A stretch of DNA of 64,000 nucleotides from NCBI GenBank assembly GCA_902491515.1, contig CABUIC010000004.1:72636-136635 (forward strand), given 5' to 3'. This document shows, one piece after another, positions 23,737-32,146 of the stretch; position 1 is the first letter of the stretch, and every line of letters begins with the position of its first letter. Position numbers and translations under genes: made by a program. The notes beneath the pieces are model-generated. The model saw nothing but the letters and a program-made list of their open reading frames with translations. It was not told the origin of the DNA and searched no databases. The DNA comes from an uncultured Porphyromonadaceae bacterium (GTDB lineage Bacteria > Bacteroidota > Bacteroidia > Bacteroidales > Muribaculaceae).

Positions 23737-25185
23737 TTATTTGTTCTTGCCGGGGGCCTTCTGCCCGCGGGCGAAACCAATCTGAGTGCGGACGCAGCGG
23801 AAGCCGATGTAGGAGCGCTGCTCGTTCTGGTACTCCCACATGCGGAGGTCGGAGCGGATGTTGTGGGCGACGTCCTTCCAGGAGCCGCCGCGGACAATCT
23901 TGCGCTTCATCTTGTAGGGGTCCTCAAGGGCGGCGTCGTAGCGGTACTCGGGGTTGAGGTCGTTGGTGAGGCGTCCGACGCTTTCGGTGAATGCGGTTGA
24001 GGTCCATTCGCTGACGTTGCCGGCCATGTCGTAGAGACCGAAGTCGTTGGGGGCGTATGTTCCGACGCGGGAGGTGATGAGGTGTCCGTCCTTGACGTAG
24101 TTGCCCTCGTTGGGCTTGAAGTTGGCGTAGAAGCATCCCTTGTCGTCGCTGAGGGCGAGGTCTCCGTCCCAGGGGTACATGTTGTCGTCGTTGCCGGCGC
24201 GGGCGGCGTACTCCCATTCGGCTTCGGTGGGTAGGCGGTAGGGCTCGACGTAGACACCCTCGCGGCCGAGGGAGCGGCGGAGGTAGTCGGTGCGCCAGTT
24301 TGCGAAGGCGTTTGCCTGCTCCCAGCTTACGCCGACAACGGGATAGTCGGCATAGCCTCCGTGGGCGAAGTACATGCGGACGTAAGGTTCGTTATAGGCG
24401 TTCTCGAAGTCGTTGACCCAGGCGGTGGTGTCGGGGTAGACGTTGACGATGTAGGTGTTGAGGAAATCATAGTCGCCGGTGAGCGCGCGGGAGATTGTCT
24501 GGCGGACAATCTCGCCTTCTTCGGTGAAGAAAGCCGTGTCCTTGCTGATCATCGGCTGAGCGGTGGGCACGGGGCGGTCGGTGTTGTACTCGCGACGGCG
24601 GTTGTCAAGGCGGTTCTTGCGCTTGGCGGCCTCGGTGTGGTTGTAGATTTCGTAGCGGTAGTTGAGCTGAGTGGCGTCGAGCTCTCGCACTCCGGTGATG
24701 GGGTTGGTGCGGTAGACGCTCTCGATTGCGCGGAGCTCGTCCTCGTTGGGGTTGCGCCAGGGAATTGGCTTGTTCCAGTTGAGGTGGGGGGTGACGGGGT
24801 TTCCTTCCTTGTCTTCCTCAATCTTGAAGTCCTCGTTGCCGCCGTATGCGGGGTCGGCGAGGCGCTCGCGGATGATGGAGTCGCGCACCCAGAGCACGAA
24901 CTGCTTGTACTTGGAGTTCGTGATTTCGGTCTCGTCCATCCAGAATCCGTCGACGGATATGCCCCGGGCGTTTGCCCGGAGATTCCAGAGGGAGTCGTCT
25001 TCCTTGACGCCGACCTTCATGGAGCCGCGGTCGACGAGGACCATTCCGTAAGGCGTCGGTTCGGCCCAGGCCGTTCCTCCGACACCGGTGACTTCGCCTC
25101 CGGCGCCGGAACGAGAGGAACCGGCGCAGCCCGCGAGGGCGGCGACGGCTACCAAGCCCGGGAATATCATCTTGAGACTGTTCAT
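23737..25185 (-). CDS. gldK: T9SS lipoprotein GldK/PorK (SUMF1-like)
   Basis: 482 residues. Lipoprotein signal with lipobox LAGC (Cys near residue 18), anchoring it in the outer membrane, where it forms the ring with GldN. The body is a formylglycine-generating-enzyme-like (SUMF1) fold: GMVLVDRGSMKVG, SVDGFWMDETEITNSKYKQF, PVVGVSWEQANAFANWRT, RLPTEAEWEYAARAG, NDFGLYDMAGNVSEWT and KIVRGGSWKD, ending in RSYIGFRCVRT. The family has lost the oxidase cysteines and is structural. The start at 25185 gives the signal peptide; the frame is open further upstream but overlaps the porP gene. Confidence 0.96.
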   Translation of the reverse strand: MNSLKMIFPGLVAVAALAGCAGSSRSGAGGEVTGVGGTAWAEPTPYGMVLVDRGSMKVGVKEDDSLWNLRANARGISVDGFWMDETEITNSKYKQFVLWVRDSIIRERLADPAYGGNEDFKIEEDKEGNPVTPHLNWNKPIPWRNPNEDELRAIESVYRTNPITGVRELDATQLNYRYEIYNHTEAAKRKNRLDNRRREYNTDRPVPTAQPMISKDTAFFTEEGEIVRQTISRALTGDYDFLNTYIVNVYPDTTAWVNDFENAYNEPYVRMYFAHGGYADYPVVGVSWEQANAFANWRTDYLRRSLGREGVYVEPYRLPTEAEWEYAARAGNDDNMYPWDGDLALSDDKGCFYANFKPNEGNYVKDGHLITSRVGTYAPNDFGLYDMAGNVSEWTSTAFTESVGRLTNDLNPEYRYDAALEDPYKMKRKIVRGGSWKDVAHNIRSDLRMWEYQNEQRSYIGFRCVRTQIGFARGQKAPGKNK

Positions 25186-25232
25186 ATTGTCGTTTTCCTG
25201 ATGTTTCAGTATGGTGGATGTTGAACTTTTTC

Positions 25233-26264
25233 TTACATTATTCGGATGCTCTTGTGGCGGTTCCTGTTCTTTTCGGAGAGGTTGAGCTTCAGAGAGTATC
25301 CGAGGAATAGCTCGTGGCTGCCGGAGGAAGCCTTGTGGATTGCGGATGTGGCGTAGTCGTAGCTGTATCCGAGGTAGAAGTTCTTGATTTCTGCCGCGAG
25401 GGAGATGACTACGGCGTCGTTCCAGCGGTATCCCACGCCGAGGCTGAGGAATTTTTTCCATCGCCCGCGGATGTCGAGCTGCCCGGTAGTGAAGGTGAAG
25501 TCGCTCATTACAATCACCGAGGGCATTATTTCAAATAACGTGTTTTTTATCGGAATATTGCTCCCGGCGTTGAAATAAAGTGTGCGGTCGGCCTTGAATT
25601 CGTAGCGTCGCTCGCCGGAGGTTTCGGAGCCTCCGGCCTGGTCGCCGGCGCTCATGGAGATTGTCGGCGCGGTGAGATGGGTGCATCCGACGCCGGCGTG
25701 GAACCACTTGTGTTCGTATCGGATGCCGGCGGCGATGTCGAAAGCGGTGCCGTGGATGTCCTGGGTGGGGATGGCCTCGTCGGTGCCTTCGTGGTAGTCG
25801 TCATCGTCGGGGAGGTATACTTCGGAGCCTTTGAAGGACTGGTCGTACATCCCGAGCTGGATTCCGGCGGACCATTCGCCCCCGAGCTTGCGGAGCTTGT
25901 AGGAAATCTGCGCTCCGACGGCGAGGCTCCGGTAGAGGCCCGCGCTCTCCTGGGAGGCCACGAGGCCGACGCCCCAGCGCTTGTTGAGGAACTTGAAGGG
26001 CATGTCGGCGCCGAGGCGGAAGGCCATCGGCGCGTTGTCGATGCCTACCCACTGGAGGCGCGCGCCGCCGCGGATGCGGAGCATGTCGCCCGCGCCGGAG
26101 CCGGCGGCCGCCGGGTTGTAGAAGGTCGGCACGGCCCAGTACTGCGAAATCTGCGCGTCGGTCTGGGCCGCGCTTTTCTCGGCGCAGAGGAGGCACGCGA
26201 GGAGCATGCCGAGGCTCAGGACGATATGTCGGGCTGTATTATTCAAAATAGAAGGATAGAACAA
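25233..26264 (-). CDS. porP: PorP/SprF-family T9SS outer-membrane protein
   Basis: 343 residues. Signal peptide with cleavage near EKSAAQ; mature start DAQISQYWAVPTFYNPAAAG is the PorP/SprF signature. The rest is an outer-membrane beta-barrel (RLQWVGIDNAPMAFRLGAD, WGVGLVASQESAGLYRSLAV, LYFNAGSNIPIKNTLFEIMP). PorP associates with GldKN or PorE and is needed for secretion or surface attachment. The start appears to be TTG at 26264, overlapping the 3' end of the porT gene by 26 bases; a later TTG at 26246 is also possible. No ATG with a full signal peptide exists. Confidence 0.93.
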   Translation of the reverse strand: MFYPSILNNTARHIVLSLGMLLACLLCAEKSAAQTDAQISQYWAVPTFYNPAAAGSGAGDMLRIRGGARLQWVGIDNAPMAFRLGADMPFKFLNKRWGVGLVASQESAGLYRSLAVGAQISYKLRKLGGEWSAGIQLGMYDQSFKGSEVYLPDDDDYHEGTDEAIPTQDIHGTAFDIAAGIRYEHKWFHAGVGCTHLTAPTISMSAGDQAGGSETSGERRYEFKADRTLYFNAGSNIPIKNTLFEIMPSVIVMSDFTFTTGQLDIRGRWKKFLSLGVGYRWNDAVVISLAAEIKNFYLGYSYDYATSAIHKASSGSHELFLGYSLKLNLSEKNRNRHKSIRIM

Positions 26265-27003
26265 TCATCTTGGATGTGGCCTTGCCGAGCGACTGCGTGA
26301 ACTTGAGGCTCGCGGGGTCGTCGACGAGGTCCGGGCGGTCGTGCTGGAGCACGTCCATGAGCCCGAAACAGAACTTTAGCTCGGGAATGAGCTTGAAGTA
26401 AGGAAGATAGAAGTCGCATCCGAAGCCTATCGTGAGGTAGGCGTCGGCGGTTGTGAGGCGGAGGTAGTCGGCGCGCTTCTTCGAGACGTCGAATGCTCCC
26501 ATGACGCCTCCGACGACGTAAGGCCTTATGTTCCGCCAGCGCTGTGCGGCGAACTTGAGGTCGAGGGGGAGTGTGACGTATGTGCTTTTGATGCTCTGGC
26601 GCTCGATTGTGCCGGTATTCAGTTCGCGCATGGTGATGTCGCGGCTTCCGAAGTACATGCCGGGCGAGAATCGCAGCGAGAAGTAGTTGTTGAGCCGCAG
26701 GTCGATGAGGCCGCTGACGTTGAATCCGGGCTGGAAATTGGGCTGCTCCATGCGCCATTCCTCGCCCTCGGGGGTGATGAAGCCGTTGTGGGTTAGGCGC
26801 AGGTCCTGTGCGTGCATTCCCACGGAGAAACCGAGGTGCCAGCGCCGCAGGTCGGCGTAGGGGCGGTTCAGCACCTTGTCGTTGAGGCCGCGGCGCCCTT
26901 TCGGCGCCCCGGAGGCTCCGGGAGCCGACGCAAGGACGGCGGCGAGCGAGAGAAGCAGGCCGGCGACGGTTCGGATTATTTTTCCATTGCAGAGAGTCAT
27001 CAC
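26239..27003 (-). CDS. porT: PorT/SprT-like T9SS outer-membrane protein
   Basis: 254 residues, signal peptide ending near APGASGA. The start of the mature protein (NRPYADLRRWHLGFSVGMHA, then QDLRLTHNGFI) and the later LRFSPGMYFGSRDIT and VTLPLDLKFAAQRWRNIRPY match Bacteroidales PorT proteins, 8-stranded outer-membrane barrels needed for T9SS function. It ends in an aromatic residue (ILSFYFE-like strand). First gene of the porT-porP-gldKLMN transcription unit. Assignment rests on these blocks and on the T9SS context; a generic PorT-fold barrel of another role is the alternative. Confidence 0.8.
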   Translation of the reverse strand: MMTLCNGKIIRTVAGLLLSLAAVLASAPGASGAPKGRRGLNDKVLNRPYADLRRWHLGFSVGMHAQDLRLTHNGFITPEGEEWRMEQPNFQPGFNVSGLIDLRLNNYFSLRFSPGMYFGSRDITMRELNTGTIERQSIKSTYVTLPLDLKFAAQRWRNIRPYVVGGVMGAFDVSKKRADYLRLTTADAYLTIGFGCDFYLPYFKLIPELKFCFGLMDVLQHDRPDLVDDPASLKFTQSLGKATSKMIVLSFYFE

Positions 27004-27044
27004 TATATTTAACGCTCCGCGGGCTCCAATATTGTAGTGCGTCG

Positions 27045-27082
27045 AAAAAAATGCCCCGCGCCGGATTGAGGGCGCGGGGCAT
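27045..27082 (-). terminator. Terminator of the rpsF-rpsR-rplI operon
   Basis: Stem 27051-27062 with 27071-27082 (12 bp) and a T run of seven on the minus strand (27045-27051). It lies 24 bases beyond the rplI stop. Confidence 0.88.
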
Positions 27083-27105
27083 TGGATTGTATTGTCCTGC
27101 GTGGA

Positions 27106-27549
27106 TTATTCAGCCACGACTTCGAAGGGCACTTCGGCGGACACTTCCTTGTGGAAGCGGATAGTGGCGGTGTAGTTGCCGACTTCCTTGACGGGCTGCT
27201 TGATTTCGATGAGCTTGCGGTCGACGTTGTGGCCGAGCTTCTCGAGAGCCTCGGAAATCTGGATAGCGTTGACGGAACCGAAGATGGTGCCGGTAGCGCT
27301 GGTCTTGGCGCCGATGGTGAGCTTAACGCCTTCGAGAGCTGCGGCAGCGGCTTCGGCGTCGGCCTTGATTTTGGCGAGCTTGTGGGCGCGCTGGCGCTGG
27401 TTCTCAGCGAGCACCTTAAGAGCCGAAGGAGTTGCTACGACTGCCTTGCGCGTGGGGATGAGGAAGTTGCGGCCGTAGCCGTCCTTCACTTCAAGAACGT
27501 CGTCCTTGTATCCAAGGCCGCTGACGTCTTCTTTGAGGATAATTTTCAT
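27106..27549 (-). CDS. rplI: 50S ribosomal protein L9
   Basis: 147 residues, the usual length. N-terminal domain with MKIILKEDVSGLGYKDDVLE and VKDGYGRNFLIPTRKAVVAT (L9 signature), then the long connecting helix (AENQRQRAHKLAKIKADAEA) and the C-terminal rRNA-binding domain (GTIFGSVNAIQISEAL). Binds 23S rRNA at the base of the L1 stalk. Third gene of the conserved rpsF-rpsR-rplI operon, 29 bases after rpsR. Confidence 0.98.
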   Translation of the reverse strand: MKIILKEDVSGLGYKDDVLEVKDGYGRNFLIPTRKAVVATPSALKVLAENQRQRAHKLAKIKADAEAAAAALEGVKLTIGAKTSATGTIFGSVNAIQISEALEKLGHNVDRKLIEIKQPVKEVGNYTATIRFHKEVSAEVPFEVVAE

Positions 27550-27578
27550 ATCGTTGTCCTTTAGCTAATAGGTGTTGA

Positions 27579-27845
27579 TTACTTCATGAGGTCGGTTACG
27601 TAGGGCAGGAGAGCGAGGTGGCGGGCACGCTTTACGGCCTGGGCCACACGGCGCTGGAACTTCAGCGAGGTGCCGGTGATGCGGCGGGGGAGAATCTTGC
27701 CCTGCTCGTTGAGGAACTTCTTGAGGAACTCGGGGTCCTTGTAGTCAACGTACTTGATGCCGAGACGCTTGAAACGGCAGTATTTTTTCTTCTTGACGTC
27801 TACCGACATCGGGGTGAGGTAGCGGATTTCGGAATTCTGAGCCAT
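27579..27845 (-). CDS. rpsR: 30S ribosomal protein S18
   Basis: 88 residues. Contains KKKYCRFKRLGIKYVDYKDP, FLNEQGKILPRRITGTSLKF and RAVKRARHLALLPYV-like C-terminus (QAVKRARHLALLPYVTDLMK), the standard S18 signature. Binds with S6 to the platform of the 30S subunit. It lies 3 bases after rpsF. Confidence 0.98.
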   Translation of the reverse strand: MAQNSEIRYLTPMSVDVKKKKYCRFKRLGIKYVDYKDPEFLKKFLNEQGKILPRRITGTSLKFQRRVAQAVKRARHLALLPYVTDLMK

Positions 27846-27848
27846 CGT

Positions 27849-28247
27849 TTAGTCCTCCTTGGTTTCTACGGTTTCAACAGTTTCAGCAACGGCTGCGGGA
27901 GCAGCGGGAGCGGCGGCCTGGGCGGCGCGGCGTGCGCGGCGCTTTTCGGCGTATTCGGCGGCGTACTTGTCCTGACGGAAAACCAGGAAGCGGATGACGC
28001 GCTCGTCGCGGCGGAAGGCGGTGTCGAGCTTCTTGACGAGGGTGGGGTCGCCTTCGAATTCGATAAAGCAATAGAAGCCCGTGGACTTCTTCTGGATGGG
28101 ATAAGCGAGCTTGCGCAGGCCCCATTCCTCGGTGTTCGCGATGGTCGCACCGTTGTCGGTGAGAGTCTTTGCGAACTTTTCTACCGCTTCCTTCATCTGA
28201 GCGTCAGACAAAACGGGAGTTAAAATGAAAACGGTTTCGTACTTCAT
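27849..28247 (-). CDS. rpsF: 30S ribosomal protein S6
   Basis: 132 residues. MKYETVFILTPVLSDAQMKE, WGLRKLAYPIQKKSTGFYCF and the RRDERVIRFLVF strand are typical. The last 35 residues (YAEKRRARRAAQAAAPAAPA...ETKED) are an Ala-rich, finally acidic tail common in Bacteroidota S6. Start at ATG 28247; the frame is open upstream but only into the tRNA. Partner of S18 on the 30S platform. Confidence 0.97.
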   Translation of the reverse strand: MKYETVFILTPVLSDAQMKEAVEKFAKTLTDNGATIANTEEWGLRKLAYPIQKKSTGFYCFIEFEGDPTLVKKLDTAFRRDERVIRFLVFRQDKYAAEYAEKRRARRAAQAAAPAAPAAVAETVETVETKED

Positions 28248-28290
28248 TGGGTTAAGGGAATGTTGTTTGTGAAATGTTTTGGATTGGAAA

Positions 28291-28326
28291 ACGGGCCGCC
28301 CCTTTTGAGCGGCCCGTCTCTTTTTT
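28291..28326 (-). terminator. Bidirectional-looking terminator between tRNA-Cys and rpsF
   Basis: Perfect 9-bp stem (28291-28299 with 28309-28317), TTTT following on the minus strand and CTCTTTTTT on the plus strand. Ends the tRNA-Cys transcript. Confidence 0.75.
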
Positions 28327-28328
28327 CG

Positions 28329-28399
28329 AGGTACCAAGCAGATTCGAACTGCTGTACACGGTTTTGCAGACCGTTGCCTAACCACTCGGCCATGGCACC
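28329..28399 (-). tRNA. tRNA-Cys (GCA)
   Basis: 71 bases. Acceptor GGTGCCA pairs with TGGTACC; the anticodon arm is ACGGT-CTGCAAA-ACCGT, giving anticodon GCA; T arm contains GTTCGAATC. The discriminator base is U, as expected for tRNA-Cys. CCA is not encoded. No transcription partner on the same strand is obvious besides the terminator after it. Confidence 0.95.
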
Positions 28400-28461
28400 A
28401 TTTGCGACTGCAAAGTTACAACCTTTTTTTTGAACCGCCAAATTTTTCGCAAAGAAAAAAT

Positions 28462-29130
28462 TCACCCTATTGCGTTCTTGAGCCAGGTGAAGGCTGCGGC
28501 GAGGGTCTGGGCGTAGTTTAGGAAGACGGTTTTGAGGGCTTGCCAGAGGCCGCCGCGCACGGAGAGGAGGATTAGGGTGGCGTTGAAGAGCCATGCGGCG
28601 AGGATGAACATGAAGGCGCGGACGGTTCCCTGTCCGGTGATGTCGCTCTGGTGTGTGCCGGTCTGGGCCATGAAACATGTGGCATAGAAAGCGGCTGTGA
28701 AACCGGTCAGGAGGTCGAAGACATAGAGGCTTTCGTCGGCGCTGAGGAGCCGGAGGAGCAGCAGGACGTAGGTGAGCAGCGGCAGGCAGTAAGGAGCGAG
28801 GGAGATGAAGATGTCGCCGAATCCGGAGCCGCTGTAGCTTACGCGGCCCTCACGCGAGCCTGCGGTGAAGGAGTTGATGCGCTGAAGGAACATCAGGCTG
28901 ACGGCCGTATGGGCAAGCTCATGGCTGAAAACCTGCATCCATCCCTCGTTCTTGTTGAAGAAAGGGAGCTGACGCAGGGATATGTATGCCGCGAAGCCTC
29001 CGGCGAACCAGAGATATTCCTTCCAGCCTCCGACGATGGCCGTGAAAACCGGTACGGTGGCGAACAGTCCGAGGACGAGCCATGTTCCGATGAGGGGATA
29101 GCTGAGATATCTGACGGCGGGCGCTTTCAT
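28462..29130 (-). CDS. Membrane metallopeptidase, M50-like
   Basis: 222 residues with about six membrane segments (YPLIGTWLVLGLFATVPVFT; EYLWFAGGFAAYISL; LAPYCLPLLTYVLLLLRLL; LLTGFTAAFYATCFMA; FMFILAAWLFNATLILLSV). An H70-E-L-A-H74 zinc motif at the start of a membrane helix (GWMQVFSHELAHTAVSLMF) resembles site-2-type M50 proteases; the second M50 motif (x-P-D-G) is not visible, so this is the looser M50B-like group. The substrate is unknown. Start at 29130 overlaps the phosphatase stop by four bases (ATGA), so the two genes are coupled. Confidence 0.8.
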   Translation of the reverse strand: MKAPAVRYLSYPLIGTWLVLGLFATVPVFTAIVGGWKEYLWFAGGFAAYISLRQLPFFNKNEGWMQVFSHELAHTAVSLMFLQRINSFTAGSREGRVSYSGSGFGDIFISLAPYCLPLLTYVLLLLRLLSADESLYVFDLLTGFTAAFYATCFMAQTGTHQSDITGQGTVRAFMFILAAWLFNATLILLSVRGGLWQALKTVFLNYAQTLAAAFTWLKNAIG

Positions 29131-29663
29131 CGTGAGGCCTCCTCTCCGGTGAGGGTGTCGTATAGGTTTCGGCAGGCGTCTTCGAGCAAGTCGAGCACGA
29201 GCTCGAAGCCCTCGGCGCCTTCGTAGTAGGGGTCGGGGATATAGTCGTAGCGGGTGGCGAGATTGCGGACGAAGGTGGCCATGGGGATGATTTTCTCCTG
29301 CGCCTCGGGGCTGGGCGCGAGTTCGCGGAGATTGCGCTCGTTTGAGGCATCCATGGGGATAATGAGGTCGAAGTCGTCGAAGTCGGACACGCTGACCTGA
29401 CGGCAGCGGTGTGTTAGCTCGTAGCCCCGGCGCCTGGCGTGGACGCGCATCCGCTGGTCGGGCAGCTGGCCGATGTGGTATCGGCCCGTGCCGGCGGAAT
29501 CTATGTGCCAGCGGGCGGAAGCGCCCTCGGAGTCGACGATTGCCTGCATTACGCCTTCGGCCGCCGGACTCCGGCAGATATTGCCGAGGCACACGAAGAG
29601 CACACTTATCCTGTCCTTGCCTTTCAGGGCGTTGAGAGTCTTGCCGTATCTGGAATCTGTCAT
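29127..29663 (-). CDS. Low-molecular-weight protein tyrosine phosphatase
   Basis: 178 residues. The P-loop V-C25-L-G-N-I-C-R31-S-P is the LMW-PTP C-x5-R-S signature near the N-terminus, and the general-acid loop D-P-Y-Y-E-G appears near residue 142 (YIPDPYYEGAEGFELV). Dephosphorylates protein phosphotyrosine; in Bacteroidota such enzymes often counter a BY-kinase in capsule or exopolysaccharide control, but no such kinase is in this window. Coupled to the membrane peptidase gene. An alternative function as arsenate reductase is unlikely, as the cysteine pattern fits LMW-PTP. Confidence 0.93.
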   Translation of the reverse strand: MTDSRYGKTLNALKGKDRISVLFVCLGNICRSPAAEGVMQAIVDSEGASARWHIDSAGTGRYHIGQLPDQRMRVHARRRGYELTHRCRQVSVSDFDDFDLIIPMDASNERNLRELAPSPEAQEKIIPMATFVRNLATRYDYIPDPYYEGAEGFELVLDLLEDACRNLYDTLTGEEASR

Positions 29664-29799
29664 GTCTTAAATAGTATATCTTGCCAAAAAAATATTTGAC
29701 TGATGCAAAGTTAGCAAAAATATTCGGAAAAATACAACAATGATGCGCCGTCGGTCATCGTCGACCGCCGGCGCATCCGGGATTTGACTGAGAAAGCTG

Positions 29800-31764
29800 T
29801 TATTTTACAAAGAGGTGTACGGCATAGACGTTGATTTCGCTTGACTTGTTCGCCGAGAAGGTGTTTGTACGGGAATTTCTGCTGTAGGCATGAGTGTCGT
29901 CAATCTCGGTGGAGGTCCATGAAGACAGTCCGACGTTCTCGTTACGGGCGGGGAGATACCAGCCGGTCACACCGTCGACGTTGAGTTCATCGCATAGGGC
30001 AAATGCAGGGTAGTAGGATTTCCACGAGGAGAGGGATTTGACCTTAGACATGTTGGCCATGCCGTTGTCGGGGTCGGTCGCTCCGATTGTGAAGGATTCC
30101 GTGGAATATGCCGCCTTGCCGAGATCAGCGCTCCGCACGAGGCGTTTGTCGCCGTCCATAAGGCATACTGTACCCTTGATTCCCTTTTCGTTGTAGTCGT
30201 CTCCGACAGCATACTTGCTTTGGTCGACGGTGATTTTCACGGAAGTGCCGTCGATGGTCAGAGTGGCCGTGCGGTCTTCGGTGCTGTCATCCACGAGGAC
30301 GGTGAGCTTGAAGCCGTCGACTACGGTCTGGCACCACGAGGCGTCGCTCTTCACCGTCAGCCCGGTCACGGGGAGGGTAATCTGCATGTTCTGGTGTACA
30401 CGCGTGAAGTAGATGGTCTTGGGAACGGACGCATAGGAGACGCCTTTCTGAATAACCTGAGTCTGAGCTTTCAGAGAGCCTCCGTTTGCTGATGCGGTGA
30501 TGACGGCCGTGCGGTCTTTCTCCGTGGTGTTCGGTTCAAGTTCGAGGCGTACAGCGAAGCGGCCTGCGTTCAGTTCGCGGCTTTCGGACACGACCTTGCA
30601 CCAGGTTGCCGAGCTCGTGACGGTATAGGTGCCGTCTACGCCGGTCTCGAAATTCACTGTGGCGTCCGTCGTGGCGGCGGTCACTTCGATGGGGTCTTCG
30701 GCCCACATGTATGCGCCCTGCTGGCGGATTGTGAGGACAGATGTTTTTTCGCCTTTCTTGGACGAGAGGGTGATTTTTCCTTCCCGCTCGGTGGAATTGT
30801 AGTTGGAAAGGACGCTGAACCGCAGGGTGGTGTTGCGCATCGCGCGCGAGGGCACATTGCGGCGGACTTCGTCTACGACAATCCAGTCTACGCCGGAGAT
30901 TGCCTGGAAGTCATCTTCTTCAATGTTGGTCGTGAGGGAGATGTTGTGGGTGGATTCGGCAGAATTGACATCGAGGGTGTATTCGGTCTCGCCGTTGGGG
31001 AAGATTACGGTGGGAGCTTGGCCGCTCCGGACCACGTTAATCACCGTGCGCTTGCCATAGAGGGTCTGAAGGGTGATTTTCGTGCGAGTCTCCTCCATTT
31101 CCTCATTGGGGAGGACGGTCACGCTGATGCCGTCGTAGAGGAAGGTCTCGTCCTTGTCGGCGGAGGCCCAGCGGCTCACGCGGCACCAGTCGTCGTCGCA
31201 CTTCACGGTGAAAGGTATTACGGAGGTGTTGGTGAAGCGGAGTTCGTCGGTGCCGCCCTCGTCGCTGAAGGACAGCGCGGCGGTTTCGGGGACAAGCTCC
31301 TCGTCGACGCCTTTGAAGGGCGACTGGTACTTGAGCTCCACGCCGATAATGGCGTTGGCTGTTCCGGCTTCGATGAGCCACTGCGTAGCGTAGATTCTGT
31401 AGTACTGATTTCCGTCATAGTATACGTAACCGTTGCCGATAGTCACGGCTACGTTGTCGCTCCATCCCGTGAGAGGGATGTCGGTGATGTTTCCGAGACC
31501 GGAGACGGGGCCGATAGAGGCTATCATTCCGGCCTTGCAGGAGAAGTTGTTCTCCGGGCTCAGAATCATGGAGCCGAGCTTCGTCTCGTTGTCGTTGCGC
31601 ATACGCATCGTCACGGTGCCGACGGGGTCGGCGACAGGTTTGTTGGGGTCGACGTTTTCCGGCTTGTTAGGGTCGTCGGGCTCGTCGTTCTTGCTGCACG
31701 AAGGAGCCAGAATCGCGCCAGTCGTCAGCAGGATGCAGAGCATCAGTTTCTTGAATGTCTCCAT
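29800..31764 (-). CDS. BACON-domain surface lipoprotein
   Basis: 654 residues from ATG 31764. Lipobox APSC-S with the following KNDEPDDPNKPENVDPNKP acidic linker, typical of surface-exposed Bacteroidota lipoproteins. At least three BACON-type beta domains can be seen: blocks with (D/T)-W-C and hydrophobic strands (CDDDWCRVSRWA, ISGVDWIVVDEV, SSATWCKVVSES, SDASWCQTVVDGF). The C-terminal ~130 residues (GTVCLMDGDKRLVRSADLGK, DGVTGWYLPARNEN, TEIDDTHAYS) resemble the DUF1566/Lcl-type ligand-binding end. BACON domains bind mucin or carbohydrate, so a role in glycan or host-surface contact is inferred. Its 5' leader may be the structured RNA at 31829-32081. Confidence 0.85.
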   Translation of the reverse strand: METFKKLMLCILLTTGAILAPSCSKNDEPDDPNKPENVDPNKPVADPVGTVTMRMRNDNETKLGSMILSPENNFSCKAGMIASIGPVSGLGNITDIPLTGWSDNVAVTIGNGYVYYDGNQYYRIYATQWLIEAGTANAIIGVELKYQSPFKGVDEELVPETAALSFSDEGGTDELRFTNTSVIPFTVKCDDDWCRVSRWASADKDETFLYDGISVTVLPNEEMEETRTKITLQTLYGKRTVINVVRSGQAPTVIFPNGETEYTLDVNSAESTHNISLTTNIEEDDFQAISGVDWIVVDEVRRNVPSRAMRNTTLRFSVLSNYNSTEREGKITLSSKKGEKTSVLTIRQQGAYMWAEDPIEVTAATTDATVNFETGVDGTYTVTSSATWCKVVSESRELNAGRFAVRLELEPNTTEKDRTAVITASANGGSLKAQTQVIQKGVSYASVPKTIYFTRVHQNMQITLPVTGLTVKSDASWCQTVVDGFKLTVLVDDSTEDRTATLTIDGTSVKITVDQSKYAVGDDYNEKGIKGTVCLMDGDKRLVRSADLGKAAYSTESFTIGATDPDNGMANMSKVKSLSSWKSYYPAFALCDELNVDGVTGWYLPARNENVGLSSWTSTEIDDTHAYSRNSRTNTFSANKSSEINVYAVHLFVK

Positions 31765-31828
31765 AGAAGAATTGTTACTTTCGGCCAAGCGCGTTCCCTC
31801 GAAAGGCCTGTTTGGGAATGGTTATGTT

Positions 31829-32081
31829 TTTAACAAAAAAGCGTGGAACGGTTCAGTCTATCGTCACTGAGGCATCGCCAAACGCCTTATCGGTAATAAA
31901 CAGTCCACTCCCACGCCAGATCGAATATCGATGCCCCCTTGTCGGGGAGTGGATAAACGACAAGCATAGGCGTTTTTTCGACTGCTTTGTCCTACCGATT
32001 GTAATTTGGCGAATTTCAGTGACAGGATAAAGCAAAAAACGCTTTTTTCTGATATGTCTGCAAAGAGTCGCGGCTCTATGC
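31829..32081 (-). ncRNA. Long rod-like structured RNA (6S-like candidate or structured leader of the BACON gene)
   Basis: Transcribed from the promoter at 32087-32118. Four helices nest in order: 31835-31844 with 32039-32048, 31863-31870 with 32016-32023, 31876-31882 with 32005-32011, 31889-31895 with 31993-31999, then the apical stem 31904-31912 with 31945-31953 and an inner 31920-31924/31928-31932 hairpin. Internal loops between helices are uneven. This is the extended rod with bulges typical of 6S RNA, about the right length, and the 3' end would fall at a run of six Us. A 5' hairpin (32058-32083) precedes it. Alternatively it is the ~317-base leader of the BACON gene, since no other promoter was found between 31765 and 31829. 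Confidence 0.45.
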
Positions 32082-32086
32082 AGTTG

Positions 32087-32118
32087 CAAAGGTATTGAAA
32101 AAAATTGATTTGCCGAAA
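32087..32118 (-). promoter_or_regulatory. Promoter of the rod-like RNA or BACON gene
   Basis: Minus-7 box TACCTTTG at 32087-32094 (perfect TAnnTTTG), 20-base spacer, and TTTC at 32115-32118 in the minus-33 position. Transcription should start near 32081. Confidence 0.6.
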
Positions 32119-32146
32119 GGTTGGCAGATATTTTTTTGAGGGGATA

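Noticed and set aside
31835..32048. Invertible promoter flanked by inverted repeats
   Set aside because: The arms match only in short blocks separated by unequal non-matching stretches, so they are helices of an RNA rather than recombination sites.
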